Source: Rhizobium sp. 32-5/1
GTDB lineage: Bacteria > Pseudomonadota > Alphaproteobacteria > Rhizobiales > Rhizobiaceae
Direction: 5' to 3'
Assembly (NCBI RefSeq): GCF_029537235.1
Contig: NZ_CP120638.1
Coordinates: 682,001-746,000 of the forward strand
DNA length: 64,000 nt
The position numbers were made by a program, and so were the translations under genes. This document shows, piece by piece, positions 28,976-38,472 of this stretch (its first letter is position 1; each line of letters begins with the position of its first letter). The notes under the pieces are model-generated. The model saw only the letters and a list, made by a program, of their open reading frames with translations, was not told the origin of the DNA and ran no database searches.

Positions 28976-29560
28976 ATGGCAGGTCCTCTCGTTCGCTTGA
29001 AGATCACGCTCGATGACGTTGATCCCTTGGTGATGCGGCGCGTTGTCGTCCCATTCCGCATTCGGCTTGACCGGCTTCATGAAGTTCTTCAGGAGGCTTT
29101 CGGTTGGACCAACAGTCATCTGTATGAGTTCAGGATCCGTGACATCGGGTTTGGCGTGCCTGATGGTGACTTTGATGGTCCCATCGATGCACGCAAGGAA
29201 ACGCTTCTTGCTGCCATCGAAGATATCGGCGCGAAATCATTCAAGTACCTCTATGACTTCGGCGACGGCTGGACGCACACCGTGAAAATCGAAAAGATCT
29301 TTCCAGCGACGGCCGGCTTTGACGATCCATTCCTTCTCGAGGTTGTCGGACGGTGTCCTCCGGAGGATGTTGGCGGCCCTTGGGGCTATGAAGAGTTCCG
29401 CGAGGCTCTTGCCGACGTCAACCATGAGCGACATCAAGAACTGCTCGAATGGTGGGGAAGCTCAGACTACGACCCCGGAGAGGTCGATTCCAGAAGTCTC
29501 GGCAAAAACGTCGAAGCTCTGGCTGCGAAATGGAAACGCCGAACGCGAAAGAAGGCCTGA
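28976..29560 (+). CDS. pRiA4b ORF-3 family protein, IS66 passenger
   Basis: 194 residues. The family pattern is clear: LKITLDDVDPLVMRRVVVP, then LHEVLQEAFGWTNSHLYEF, then YDFGDGWTHTVKIE, and CPPEDVGGPWGYEEF. The family is named after an ORF of the Agrobacterium rhizogenes plasmid pRiA4b, and its function is unknown. It starts 13 bp after the tnpC stop with GAGGCAGG upstream, and lies inside the terminal repeats, so it moves with the element. Longer in-frame starts (28850, 28916) would overlap tnpC and are less likely. Confidence 0.85.
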   Translation: MAGPLVRLKITLDDVDPLVMRRVVVPFRIRLDRLHEVLQEAFGWTNSHLYEFRIRDIGFGVPDGDFDGPIDARKETLLAAIEDIGAKSFKYLYDFGDGWTHTVKIEKIFPATAGFDDPFLLEVVGRCPPEDVGGPWGYEEFREALADVNHERHQELLEWWGSSDYDPGEVDSRSLGKNVEALAAKWKRRTRKKA

Positions 29561-29586
29561 AACTGCGGCCTTCGGCGAATGCTTAC

Positions 29587-29594
29587 TGCTTCTC
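29587..29594. repeat. Target site duplication, right copy
   Basis: TGCTTCTC, matching 26463-26470. After it the interrupted gene resumes in frame and ends at a TAA at 29631-29633. Confidence 0.9.
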
Positions 29595-29633
29595 TCGGGC
29601 CAACCGATCTTCAAGTTCGACACGAAAAACTAA

Positions 29634-29664
29634 AAAGGCCGAAGCGTTTCCGCTCCGGCCCTTT
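29634..29664. terminator. Terminator between the interrupted gene and ndk
   Basis: Stem GGCCGAAGCG with CGCTCCGGCC (one mismatch), loop TTTC, flanked by an A-run on the left and CTTT on the right. It can serve both convergent genes. Confidence 0.7.
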
Positions 29665-29710
29665 CATGATTCATTTCAGTCACTTCGGGCCGAAACCCTA
29701 AAGTCTTGAT

Positions 29711-30133
29711 TCAGCCGACGATTTCGGTGCCGGAGAACCAGTAGGCGATTTCGATGGCGGCTGTTTCCGGAGCATCCGAACCGTGAACCGAATTTTCGCC
29801 GATCGACAGGGCATGCGTCTTGCGGATCGTGCCTTCGTCGGCGTTTGCCGGGTTGGTTGCGCCCATGATTTCGCGGTTCTTCAGGATGGCGCCTTCGCCT
29901 TCCAGAACCTGAACGATGGTCGGGCCCGATGTCATAGATTCAACCAGTTCGCCGAAGAAAGGGCGTTCCTTGTGAACGGCGTAGAAGCCTTCGGCTTCGC
30001 GCGTGCTCATCCAGACGCGCTTCGATGCGACGACGCGCAGACCGGCATCTTCGAGCATCTTGGTGATGGCGCCCGTCAGGTTCCGCTTGGTTGCGTCCGG
30101 CTTGATCATCGAAAAGGTGCGTTCAATCGCCAT
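29711..30133 (-). CDS. ndk: Nucleoside diphosphate kinase
   Basis: 140 residues, the standard bacterial length. Transfers gamma phosphates between NTPs and NDPs through a phospho-histidine. [19 protein letters not shown] starts the fold, and the active-site histidine is in [18 protein letters not shown] 30133 is chosen because AAGGA lies 7-8 bases upstream and it matches the family start; the open frame extends 14 codons further without support. Confidence 0.97.
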   Translation of the reverse strand: MAIERTFSMIKPDATKRNLTGAITKMLEDAGLRVVASKRVWMSTREAEGFYAVHKERPFFGELVESMTSGPTIVQVLEGEGAILKNREIMGATNPANADEGTIRKTHALSIGENSVHGSDAPETAAIEIAYWFSGTEIVG

Positions 30134-30238
30134 TGTCTCAATTCCTTTGGTTTTTCCGTGAATTTGGCGGTTCAATAGCCGCCAATTCCAAGCAAAACAA
30201 GAGGTAGACAGGGCATTTCGGCCAGACAGGGCGAAGTT

Positions 30239-30927
30239 TCACGCCGATGTCACGGAACGCCCGACGCCACCATGGAGATCAAGGCAGCGCTCGAACCAGT
30301 CCTTGACCGGGTCTCCATCGCCAAGCACGACCTTCGGCGAAACGATGCGGGCCCACTGCAGCGGCCCGAAGACGATGTAATCGGCAAAACACGGCGTCTC
30401 GCCCCCGAAAAAGCCTGCTTGCCGAGTAGCGCGCGCAAAGGCTCGAGCTTGGGCGCAAACGTCTCGATCTCGCCGGCCCCCGCCTCGACCACCGCTTCCA
30501 GGCTCTTGCCGAAGCGCGCCTCGCGGGACGTGCGGAAATAGGCCTGGTCTTCCGGACCGAGGCAATCATGGATATCGAGCACCACGAAACGCACCAGCGC
30601 CGTGTGCAGCACCGCCTGCGACCAGCTTTCGACAAACCGGCACAGCGCCTTGCCGCCCTCGCCGCCAAACAACGACGGCCGGTCCGGATAGGTCTCCTCG
30701 AGATAGAGCGCGATGGCAAAGCTGTCGACGATCAGCCGGTCGCCGTCGCGCAAAAGCGGCACGGTCTTGGTCGCCCCGCCCTCGATCGCCGGAATTTCCG
30801 TAAAGCCGACGGGCGCCGTCTCATATTCCAGTCCCTTATGCGCCAGCGAAAGCGCCACCTTCCAGACATGCGGGCTGAAGTGACGGGCGCGATCGGCGCC
30901 TGCAAGAGCATAGAGTGTACGGGTCAT
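30239..30927 (-). CDS. Glutathione S-transferase family protein (frame broken)
   Basis: About 229 residues after adding one base at the A5 run 30408-30412 (minus-strand TTTTT). The break joins LLGKQA to FFGGETPCFADYIVFGPLQWAR. The N-terminal thioredoxin-like domain has SPHVWKVALSLAHKGL, a TVPLLRDGDRLIVDSFAIALYLEE block with the cis-proline and GSH-binding serine, and a helical C-terminal domain with the conserved F-A-D. The substrate is unknown. It is divergent from the DinB gene. Confidence 0.82.
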
Positions 30928-31063
30928 GGTGCCTCCGGCAATGGGAACGGTTGCCCCATGGGAGGCTAGCTGCCGCCAAAAATCAAATCAGGAAATTTCA
31001 TGGATGACATCACCCCTTGCGATGCAAAGCCGCGCTAGGATGTTGCAAAGGGAGACTATCACG

Positions 31064-31579
31064 ATGCTCGACCATTTCCGCATGTTTGCCGATTACAACG
31101 CCTGGGCCAACCGCCTCGTCTATGGCGCAGCCGCCCAACTGAGCGACGCCGAATTTCACGAAAACAAGGGCGCTTTCTTCGGCTCGCTGCACGCGACGCT
31201 CAACCACATCCTCTGCGCCGACCGCATCTGGCTGAAGCGTTTCACCGGCGAAGGCGACCCACCAACCGCCCTCGACACGATCCTCTACGACGATCTCGCC
31301 GCTCTTGCCGCGGCCCGAACGCGCGAGGACGCCCGCCTCATCACCTTCACCGCCGCCCTGACGCCGGACGCGATCTCCGGGACCTTCACCTATACGCCGA
31401 TCACCAACCCCATCGAAATCACCCAGAAACTCGGCCCCTGCCTCACCCACGTCTTCAACCACCAGACCCACCACAGGGGGCAATGCCACATGACGCTCAC
31501 GGCGCTGGGCAGACCGAGCCTTGGGCTGGACATGGCGTATTTTTTGCGGACGGCGGAGGGGCGGGGTTATGCGGGGTGA
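31064..31579 (+). CDS. DinB family protein
   Basis: 171 residues, a four-helix-bundle protein of the DinB/YfiT superfamily of metal-binding, possibly thiol-transferring enzymes. The metal-ligand histidines are present: one in LHATLNHILCADRIW (about residue 47) and two in FNHQTHHRGQCH near residue 140. ATG 31064 has GGGAG upstream; a longer in-frame start at 30926 has no such site. Induction by DNA damage is known for the Bacillus founder but is not shown here. Confidence 0.85.
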   Translation: MLDHFRMFADYNAWANRLVYGAAAQLSDAEFHENKGAFFGSLHATLNHILCADRIWLKRFTGEGDPPTALDTILYDDLAALAAARTREDARLITFTAALTPDAISGTFTYTPITNPIEITQKLGPCLTHVFNHQTHHRGQCHMTLTALGRPSLGLDMAYFLRTAEGRGYAG

Positions 31580-31721
31580 TGGGCTTCGTCTAAAACTTGC
31601 AGGGTTTGGCAAACCGCGAAATCAACCTTTAATTCGGAGAAGTAAGGCAGCATCGCAAAACGCCGCTATCTAGTTGCGGTCCATGCTGATAGCACAGCGG
31701 CAACCGTACCGGAGAGCCGCC

Positions 31722-31957
31722 ATGACCCCAGCCGAAAAACACCAGATCATCGTCAATGCTTTCCACAACAACCGCTACGGCGTTTCGCCGACGGCCACGC
31801 GCGGGGCGGTGGAGAGTTTTCGCGCAAGCAGGGGCTTGAGGGCAAGGAATATACCGAAGCGCTCGAATCCGCGATGGCGGCAGGCCTTGTCGCTCAGATG
31901 GCGGATTCAGGGCTTACGATCCGCAATGCCGGCCGCAGCATGCTGCCCAAGCGATAG
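31722..31957 (+). CDS. Small conserved-looking protein of unknown function (frame broken)
   Basis: ATG after GGAG, then MTPAEKHQIIVNAFHNNRYGVSPTATRG. The frame is lost at the G4 run 31803-31806. One added G continues as GGGEFSRKQGLEGKEYTEALESAMAAGLV and ends at TAG, giving about 78 residues. It is charged and soluble, with no signal. A weak hairpin terminator follows. I do not recognise the family; the good ribosome site and clean repaired frame argue that it is real. Confidence 0.55.
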
Positions 31958-32004
31958 TCTTCAGGCGGTTCGCCGCTCAAGGCATTTTCACACGATACCA
32001 AGGA

Positions 32005-32024
32005 CCGGCTTTTCAGCCGGCTTT
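32005..32024 (+). terminator. Weak terminator after the small protein gene
   Basis: Stem CCGGCT with AGCCGG and loop TTTC, followed by CTTTG. It lies between the convergent small gene and the DhaKL gene. Confidence 0.4.
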
Positions 32025-32051
32025 GTCATGCCAAGCCGGGCCGTCTGGCGC

Positions 32052-33762
32052 TTATCCCCGCTCAGCAAGAAACTTCGTGCAGACATGGGCGACCATGGCC
32101 AGCGATATGGCGCCGGGGTCGGGATGGCCGAGGCTCTTTTCGGCGAGCGGGCGGGCGCGGCCGAGTTTTGGCATGAGCGATGCAGTTGCCTCCGCCGCTG
32201 CCTTTGCCGCGTCGGCGGCCGTGGCCCAGGCTTCCGTCAGAGGCTTTCCGGCCGCAAATTCGCGTTCCAGCGTTTCGACGAAGGGCACCAGCGCATCGAC
32301 CAGCGTCTTGTCTCCAAGGCGTGCCCGGCCAAGCCGGATGACGCCATCGAGCGCCAGGCGCGCACCCTTGACGATGGCCGCATCGTCGATGCCAACATCG
32401 TCGCTCAGCACCGCGCTCCAGCAGCGCAGCAGCAGGCCCCAGATCGCCCCTGACGTGCCGCCGGCCCTGTCGGCCCAGGCGTCGCCGGCTGCAGCCAGCA
32501 CGCTTGCTGCGCCCGCCCCCATGGACACCGCGACATCCGCAGCCTGCTTGGCCGCCAGCGCGCCGCGGCGCATGCCCTGCCCGTGATCACCATCGCCAGC
32601 ATGGGTGTCGAGACGGCCAAGTTCCTCCTCCTTCTCGGTCAGAAGTTCCGCAATCGCACTGACAAGGCCGGCAATACAGGCACCGGCGGCTTTCGAGTCT
32701 TCCGAAGCCGGGGCAAAGGACGGCGTGCCATCCTCGTTGACGATCATGTCGGTCGCGGGTTCGGTGGCGATCGCGGCGCCGCGGCGCAGCACCGGCGTGT
32801 CGCAGGCGGCCGTCCAGTGGGTTTCGAGTTCTTCGTCGAGCCAGACCAGCGTCAGCGAGCAGCCCTGCATGTCGAGGCTGGTGACGTATTCGCCGCATTC
32901 CGGATCGACGATCGTCAACCCGGCCGCCTCCAGCCGTTTGGACACCTGCGTCCAGAGCACGAAGAGCTCCTCATATTTGGTGGCGCCGAGGCCGTTCAGC
33001 AGCGCGCCGACACGGGTTGTTCCCACCGGGCGCTCGGCCAGCAGCCGGTCGGTCAACAGCGTGGCGAGATCGCCGGCGGAGACCATTTTTCCTCGCGAAT
33101 GCCGGGCTCGCCATGGATGCCAAGGCCAAGCGCCATCTGGCCCTTCGGCACGGTGAAGAGCGGCCCGACGGCGCCCGGCAGCGTGCAACCGCCAAAGGCG
33201 ACGCCGAAGGAGACCGTGCGGGCATTGGCGTAGCGGGCGATGCGCTCCACCTCGTCGAGCGGCAGGCCGGCCTCGGCGGCAGCACCGGCGATCTTGAAGA
33301 CGATGACGTCGCCGGCAATGCCCCGGCGCTGGGCAGCATTCTCCACCGGCGCGCTCGCCACATCGTCGGTAACAGGCACGATGCGCACGTCGATGCCTTC
33401 GGCGCGCAGGCGCTCGGCGGCGACGCCGAAATTCAGGACGTCGCCGGCATAATTGCCGAAGCCGAGCAGGATGCCGCCGCCCTTTGCGCCTGCCGGCAAA
33501 CGCGGGCGCCGGACGCCGTGGACGGCGAGGCAAAGACGTCGCCGGCAACTGCTGCATCGGCAAGGCCGGGGCCGACATAGCCGGCAAAGGCCGGATAGTG
33601 GCCGGAGCCGCCGCCGATGACCACGGCGACCTTGCCCGTCGGCACCTTTGTTGCCCGCACGACGCCGCCGCGCACCAGACGCACATGGCGGTGGTAGATC
33701 GCGCTGAAGCCCGCAAGGGCCGTCGTTGCAAAGTCTTCCGGTGCGTCGAATATGGTCGTCAT
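32052..33762 (-). CDS. Dihydroxyacetone kinase, fused DhaK-DhaL (frame broken twice)
   Basis: About 570 residues, the size of ATP-dependent single-chain DHA kinases. The N-terminal DhaK part shows [18 protein letters not shown] and GDVFASPS, with the substrate-binding histidine expected later in DhaK. The C-terminal DhaL part has the nucleotide/Mg motif [14 protein letters not shown] and [13 protein letters not shown]. Frame breaks lie near 33498-33500 and at the T5 run 33086-33090; one base added to each restores [19 protein letters not shown] and [15 protein letters not shown]. Related enzymes phosphorylate erythrulose, so the sugar is uncertain. It stands alone, divergent from a GGDEF gene. 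Confidence 0.85.
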
Positions 33763-33952
33763 TCTCTGGGTCCTCGCATGGGGCACGCTGTTCTGCCGAT
33801 CATGACGATTTGCGGTCCTTTCGGGAAGCCCGTTAGGCGCTTCCGCAGGCCTGTTTGAGACTATCTTAATTCCCATGCGCTATGAGGAGGATCATCTGCG
33901 GGTGGTGTAAACGAGGCCATCTGCCGCGATACGCATGTGCGAGGGCTTCGGG

Positions 33953-35038
33953 ATGGCAGGACAGGCAGAGCAGGACGGCATGCGGGGTTCGACGCAGAAC
34001 GCTGCCCTTTTGCTCAAGATCGCGCAGACCATGGCGAAGCTCGGCATTCCGCCCCTGCCCCGCAATTACGAACTTTTCTACGAGGCCCTGTCCGGCCAGT
34101 CGCCCGCGCTATCGCGGGATCTCGGGGCACTTGGCGCCGGCGCCTCGCAGTCTCAACTCGATGCGATCGGCGCAAGGCACAATCTCGTCGGCCACGCCGC
34201 CCTCGCCGCGGAAAAGGCCCGCGCCGGCACGGCAGACGCCATCGCCGAGCTTCAGAAGAAGCTGCAAAAGTCCATCACGACGAAAGCGCGCTTTTCCGAA
34301 ACCCTGCTGGCCTTCATCTCAAGGCTCGAATCCGACCCCGTCACCGCCATGTCGGATTTCGCCGATGACGCCGCGCGTTTCGGCTATGCCGCGACAGCGC
34401 TGCTCAAGGAGGAGCAGGCCTTTGCCGGAATGCTCGACGACATCTCCGGGCAATTGCGCGATACCGGCGCGGACCTTGCCGCCAACCGCAAGGCCCTGAC
34501 CCGTGATCCGGTGACCGGCCTGCCGAACAGGACGGCCTTTTCCATGCGCCTCGCCGCGCTTTTTGGCGAAGACACCGAGATTGGCGCCTCGGCGCTCGTC
34601 CTCGTCACCATCGACGGCCTGCAGGCGCTCGGCGAGAGCCACGGCAAGGCTCCGGTCGAAAAACTCCTGAAGAAGCTCGCCGCTCTGTTCAAGAAGTCGA
34701 TCAAGAAGAATGACTTCGTCGCCCGCATCGGCGGCGACGAATTCGCCTTCATCTTCGAAGACCTCAGCGCCGATAACGCCGCTACGATCGCAGCACGCAT
34801 TCGCGCATCCGTCGAGGCGATCGAGATTGCCCTTCCGGACCGTGCCTTCACGAAATCTGCCGTGTCGCTTTCGGCCGGTATCGCCATGAGCCAGAGCGCC
34901 ACGGGAGCGACCGATCTCTTCCAGCAGGCCGATCTCGCCCTGAAGGCCGTGCGCGCTGATGGCGGCTCCGGCGTCCTGGTGTTTTCCTCGGCGATCGGCA
35001 GCCAGGCCGGCAAAAACCGCTGGAGCTTTGTGGCATAA
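33953..35038 (+). CDS. GGDEF domain protein, probable diguanylate cyclase
   Basis: 361 residues. The N-terminal about 190 residues are soluble and helical, with no recognised sensor fold and no membrane segment. The C-terminal GGDEF domain starts at RDPVTGLPNRTAF. The active-site loop is an intact GGDEF in ARIGGDEFAFIFED, so cyclic-di-GMP synthesis is likely. No upstream RxxD inhibitory site is evident. ATG 33953 has GAGGG 7 bases upstream; an in-frame ATG at 33935 is the alternative. No EAL domain follows. Confidence 0.9.
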   Translation: MAGQAEQDGMRGSTQNAALLLKIAQTMAKLGIPPLPRNYELFYEALSGQSPALSRDLGALGAGASQSQLDAIGARHNLVGHAALAAEKARAGTADAIAELQKKLQKSITTKARFSETLLAFISRLESDPVTAMSDFADDAARFGYAATALLKEEQAFAGMLDDISGQLRDTGADLAANRKALTRDPVTGLPNRTAFSMRLAALFGEDTEIGASALVLVTIDGLQALGESHGKAPVEKLLKKLAALFKKSIKKNDFVARIGGDEFAFIFEDLSADNAATIAARIRASVEAIEIALPDRAFTKSAVSLSAGIAMSQSATGATDLFQQADLALKAVRADGGSGVLVFSSAIGSQAGKNRWSFVA

Positions 35039-35117
35039 CGACACGCCGCGACACGCGATGAAGCCCCGGGGCTTTCCGGGTCTTGCCTTATCAGGCGAGT
35101 TCGGCCAAAACCCCGGC

Positions 35118-37005
35118 ATGATCACGCTCAATAACCTTTCGGCCCGAATTGTCGGACGCCTTCTCATCGACCAGGCCAGCGTCGCGCTCCCGGCCGGCAT
35201 CAAGGCCGGCCTTGTCGGCAAGAACGGCGCCGGCAAATCGACCCTGTTCAAAATCATCACCGGCGATATGGAAGCCGAGACCGGCTCGGTCTCCATTCCG
35301 AAGAATGCCCGCATCGGCCAGGTGGCGCAGGAAGCGCCCGGCACCGAAGAGCCGCTGATCGAGATCGTGCTGAAAGCCGACAAGGAGCGCGAGGCGCTTC
35401 TGGCGGAGGCCGAAACCGCAACCGATCCGCACCGGATCGCCGAAATCCACATGCGGCTTTCCGATATCCATGCCCATTCGGCGGAATCGCGCGCCGCCAG
35501 CATTCTGGCCGGCCTCGGCTTCGATGCCGATGCGCAGCTGCGCCCGGCCTCCAGCTTCTCGGGCGGCTGGCGCATGCGCGTCGCGCTCGCAGCCGTCTTG
35601 TTTTCCGAGCCGGATCTATTGCTGCTCGACGAGCCGACCAACTATCTCGACCTTGAAGGCACCTTGTGGCTGGAAGACTACATCAGCAAATATCCGCATA
35701 CGGTCATCATCATCAGCCATGACCGCGACCTGTTGAACACCGCCGTCAATGCCATCGTGCATCTCGACCAGCAGAAGCTGACCTTCTATCGCGGCTCCTA
35801 CGACCAGTTCGAGCGCCAGCGGGCCGAGGCCAACGAGCTGCAGACCAAGGCCAAGGCCAAGAACGACGCCGCGCGAAAACACCTGCAGGCGTTCATCGAC
35901 CGTTTCAAGGCCAAGGCCTCCAAGGCTAGGCAGGCGCAGAGCCGCGTGAAAGCGCTGGAGCGCATGGGCACGGTCTCCTCCGTCATCGAGGACCACGTCC
36001 AGGGCTTCAAGTTCCCCGATCCGGAAAAGAAGCCGCCTCGCCGATTATCGCGCTGGAAGGCGCATCAGTCGGCTATACGCCCGGCAAGCCGATCCTGCAG
36101 CATATGTCGCTGCGCATCGATACCGACGACCGCATCGCCCTGCTCGGCTCGAACGGCAACGGCAAGTCCACCTTCGCCAAGCTGATCTCCGGCCGCCTGC
36201 CGGCCACCGGCGGTTCCGTGCAGACGGCGCCCGGGCTGAAGATCGGCTTCTTCGCACAGCACCAGCTGGATGATCTGATCCCGGAACATGATGCCGTCGA
36301 ACATGTGCGCCAGCGCATGCCCGGTGCCACCGAAGGCAAGGTGCGCGCCCGCGTCGCCCAGATGGGACTGGCCACCGCCAAGATGAGCACGCCGGCCAAG
36401 GATCTCTCCGGTGGCGAAAAGGCTCGCCTGCTGATGGGGCTTGCCGCCTTCGACGCGCCGAACCTCCTGATCCTCGACGAACCGACCAACCATCTGGACA
36501 TCGACAGCCGCAACGCGCTGATCCAGGCGCTGAACGAATATACCGGCGCCGTCATCCTGATCTCGCATGATCGCCACCTGATCGAGGCGACGGCCGACCG
36601 GCTGTGGCTCGTCAAGGACGGCACCGTCTCCAACTATGACGGCGACCTCGAGGACTACCGCTCGACCATCGTCCAGAGCTCAAAGAGCAAGGGCGGCAAG
36701 GGCAAGGGCAATGGCGGCGAGGAGCAGCTGAGCAAGGCCGAGCAGCGCAAGGCCAATGCCGACAAGCGCGCAACCTTTGCGCCGCTCAAGAAAAGATCAA
36801 CGATGTCGAATCCTTGACGGCGAAACTGCAGAAACAGATTCAAGCCCTCGACAAGGAACTTGAAGACCAGGATCTCTACGACAAGTTTCCGGAAAAGGCC
36901 GCCGCCAAGGTCAAGGAACGCGCCGAGGTTGTCGCCAAGCTGACCAAGGCCGAAGAGCACTGGATGACCTTGTCCGACGAATACGAACAGGCGATGGCGA
37001 GCTAG
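35118..37005 (+). CDS. ABC-F family ATP-binding protein (frame broken twice)
   Basis: About 629 residues after repair. Two ABC domains with no membrane part: Walker A GLVGKNGAGKSTL and GSNGNGKSTFA, signature SGGWRMR and SGGEKAR, Walker B LLLDEPTNYLD and LILDEPTNHLD. Between them lies the lysine-rich ABC-F linker. The C-terminus is a coiled-coil (LTAKLQKQIQALDKELEDQDLYDKF), as in Uup/YheS-type members. Breaks are at the C pair 36036-36037 and the A4 run 36791-36794; one base each restores KPPSPIIALEGASVGY and LKKKINDVESLTA. ABC-F proteins act on ribosomes. Which subgroup is not certain. Confidence 0.9.
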
Positions 37006-37039
37006 TTTCAGACATTGATAAATTTTTAAGGTTTGATTT

Positions 37040-37064
37040 AAGCCGGCGTTCAAAGCCGGCTTTT
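37040..37064 (+). terminator. Rho-independent terminator after the ABC-F gene
   Basis: Stem AAGCCGGC with GCCGGCTT, loop GTTCAAA, followed by TT. It starts 34 bp after the stop. Confidence 0.8.
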
Positions 37065-37077
37065 ATCGTTCATAACC

Positions 37078-37296
37078 ATGAAGCAAGAGCGTTCTCCAGA
37101 ATCGAACCTCTACCGGTTCCGACAGGTGAAGTGGGGCAATCCGCGCCACAGGTTCAACGCGCTTCGCGACAAGGTGCCGGTGTCCGTCGCTGACGATCCT
37201 CCCGCCGGGCGGCTGTTCTGGGTTCTTGTCGTGCTCTTGACCATTGCCGCTTTCGCCGCCGTCATCCTCTACGGCCTGCAAAATCCGATGGCTTGA
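37078..37296 (+). CDS. Small single-pass membrane protein of unknown function
   Basis: 72 residues: a charged N-terminal 45 residues, then one hydrophobic helix (LFWVLVVLLTIAAFAAVILYG) near the end. No signal cleavage site is seen; a tail-anchored inner membrane topology is likely. The start is the only sensible ATG, right after the ABC-F terminator. It is convergent with the GNAT gene 7 bp away. I do not recognise the family. Confidence 0.55.
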   Translation: MKQERSPESNLYRFRQVKWGNPRHRFNALRDKVPVSVADDPPAGRLFWVLVVLLTIAAFAAVILYGLQNPMA

Positions 37297-37303
37297 CTGC
37301 CGC

Positions 37304-38149
37304 CTATCCCAGCTCGAACGTCGTGATCCCGTAAACCTGCCCGATCGGCAGTTCCGGCGCTGTTCCACGGTACATACGCGCCGTCTCGAAGACCGGCTTC
37401 AAATTATAGCGATCACAAAGCGCGCGGGCCGCGGCGTTGGGCTCGGGGACATCGAGATAGATCTGGCCGCCACCGACGCTTGCCACCAGCTTGCGGAAGA
37501 TCAGGTCAGCCACCGTTTCCTGCTCGGCAAAAAGCGGGCCGATCTTGAAGCCCTCGCGGCAGGCCCTGATCGTGCCATAGCCCGCAACCGTGGCATTGCG
37601 GAGCATCACCACGCTTTCGCGGCTTGCAAGCGGCTTCAGCCACTCCTTGAGAAAGGCTTCCCGGAGTGCAGGAACGAACTTGTTGTCGTAATCGACGATC
37701 ATCGGCACATGCACCGGCGAAACGGAGACCAGCTCGGTGCCGGGCGGATCGGCACATTCGACGACGCCGCCATAACGAAAATTGGCATGGGCATAGGCAA
37801 AGCCCGATTTCCGGTAGTTATCCTGCTGGGCGACGACGCCGTCGAGGCCGATGATGCGGCCGGCCCCCGCCCTTTCGATCGCTTCGTTCCACAGCGCATG
37901 GCCGATGCCCTGCCCGCGATAATCCGGATGCGCCATGTAGAAGCCGAGAAAGGCGTAGTCCGCCCCATAGCGGACGAGCGACAGCGCAGCCGCGATAGCA
38001 CCGTCCTCCTCGGCGATCCAGAATCCTTCCGGATCCGCCGCCCAGAAAGCCGGCCCGTCATCGAGGCCGGGGTTCCAGCCTTCAGCGGCAGCCCAGTCCA
38101 AAATCATGTCAACATCGGCGCGTGTGGCATTTCGGATGATGGGGGACAT
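37304..38149 (-). CDS. GNAT family N-acetyltransferase (two-domain)
   Basis: 281 residues. The N-terminal GNAT domain has the acetyl-CoA loop HPDYRGQGIGHALW (motif A, Q/R-x-x-G-x-G/A) near residue 78 and the preceding strand YAFLGFYMA. The C-terminal about 130 residues (from about 150) form a second domain like that in YitH-type acetyltransferases. The substrate is unknown. It lies convergent to the small membrane protein and divergent from vapBC. Confidence 0.85.
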   Translation of the reverse strand: MSPIIRNATRADVDMILDWAAAEGWNPGLDDGPAFWAADPEGFWIAEEDGAIAAALSLVRYGADYAFLGFYMAHPDYRGQGIGHALWNEAIERAGAGRIIGLDGVVAQQDNYRKSGFAYAHANFRYGGVVECADPPGTELVSVSPVHVPMIVDYDNKFVPALREAFLKEWLKPLASRESVVMLRNATVAGYGTIRACREGFKIGPLFAEQETVADLIFRKLVASVGGGQIYLDVPEPNAAARALCDRYNLKPVFETARMYRGTAPELPIGQVYGITTFELG

Positions 38150-38195
38150 GGCGAGCCTTCCGCAAACTTTACAATCGTCCGACCTTATCTATAGT

Positions 38196-38224
38196 GGATA
38201 TTCAATTGTTCAAACGGGATATTC
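38196..38224. promoter_or_regulatory. Direct repeats upstream of vapB, possible VapBC autoregulation site
   Basis: GGATATTC occurs at 38196-38203 and again at 38217-38224, 21 bp apart (two helical turns), immediately before the vapB ATG at 38227. VapBC complexes commonly bind repeats in their own promoter. The inference assumes that translation starts at 38227 and not at the in-frame GTG 38194. Confidence 0.45.
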
Positions 38225-38226
38225 CA

Positions 38227-38472
38227 ATGCCCCTCTATGTGCGCGACGATAGCGTGAACGATTTGGCAGCTGAGGCGCAACGGGTGCTGAAAACGCGCAC
38301 GAAGACCGAAGCAATCCGGATTGCACTGGAGCGGGTTATCGCGGCGGAAGAAAATCGCCCTCCTCTGATGGAGCGCCTCAAGAAGCTACAAGACAGGTTC
38401 GCCGCGTTCGGACCGAGAGATCCAAATTTCGATCAAAAAGCCTATCTGGACGAAATGTGGGGAAATGACTGA
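38227..38472 (+). CDS. vapB: VapB-type antitoxin
   Basis: 81 residues. MPLYVRDDSVNDLAAEAQRVLKTRTKTEAIRIALERV is the N-terminal DNA-binding part of the Rv0623/PSK-type VapB antitoxins, and the C-terminal half (RDPNFDQKAYLDEMWG) is the flexible toxin-binding tail. ATG 38227 gives the usual family start. Its stop overlaps the vapC ATG by one base, the typical coupling that keeps antitoxin in excess. Confidence 0.9.
   Translation: MPLYVRDDSVNDLAAEAQRVLKTRTKTEAIRIALERVIAAEENRPPLMERLKKLQDRFAAFGPRDPNFDQKAYLDEMWGND

Larger units (their letters stand above)
26471..29586 (+). mobile_element. IS66 family insertion sequence with passenger gene
   Basis: A complete element of 3116 bp with the classic IS66 order tnpA-tnpB-tnpC plus a fourth gene of the pRiA4b ORF-3 family. 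The left end begins GTATCCCTCCGG, and the right end read inward begins GTAAGCATTCGCC. They share GTA and about half of the next 20 positions, consistent with imperfect terminal repeats. All four frames are intact, so it may be active. It sits at the 3' end of an exported-protein gene. Confidence 0.92.
25066..29633 (+). pseudogene. Exported protein of unknown function, interrupted by IS66 element
   Basis: The gene is in two pieces, 25066-26470 and 29595-29633. Removing the IS66 element and one copy of the 8-bp target duplication joins AEAVLL to SGQPIFKFDTKN and a stop, so only the last 12 residues are separated. Two further breaks lie at the A6 run 25661-25666 and the A5 run 25951-25955; one A added to each gives a single protein of about 481 residues. 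It has an N-terminal signal (MPRLSVAVLAALIALASRTPSGAA), is alpha-helical and rich in alanine and leucine, and has no membrane segment after the signal. I do not recognise it. A truncated product ending inside the IS could still be made. Confidence 0.7.
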
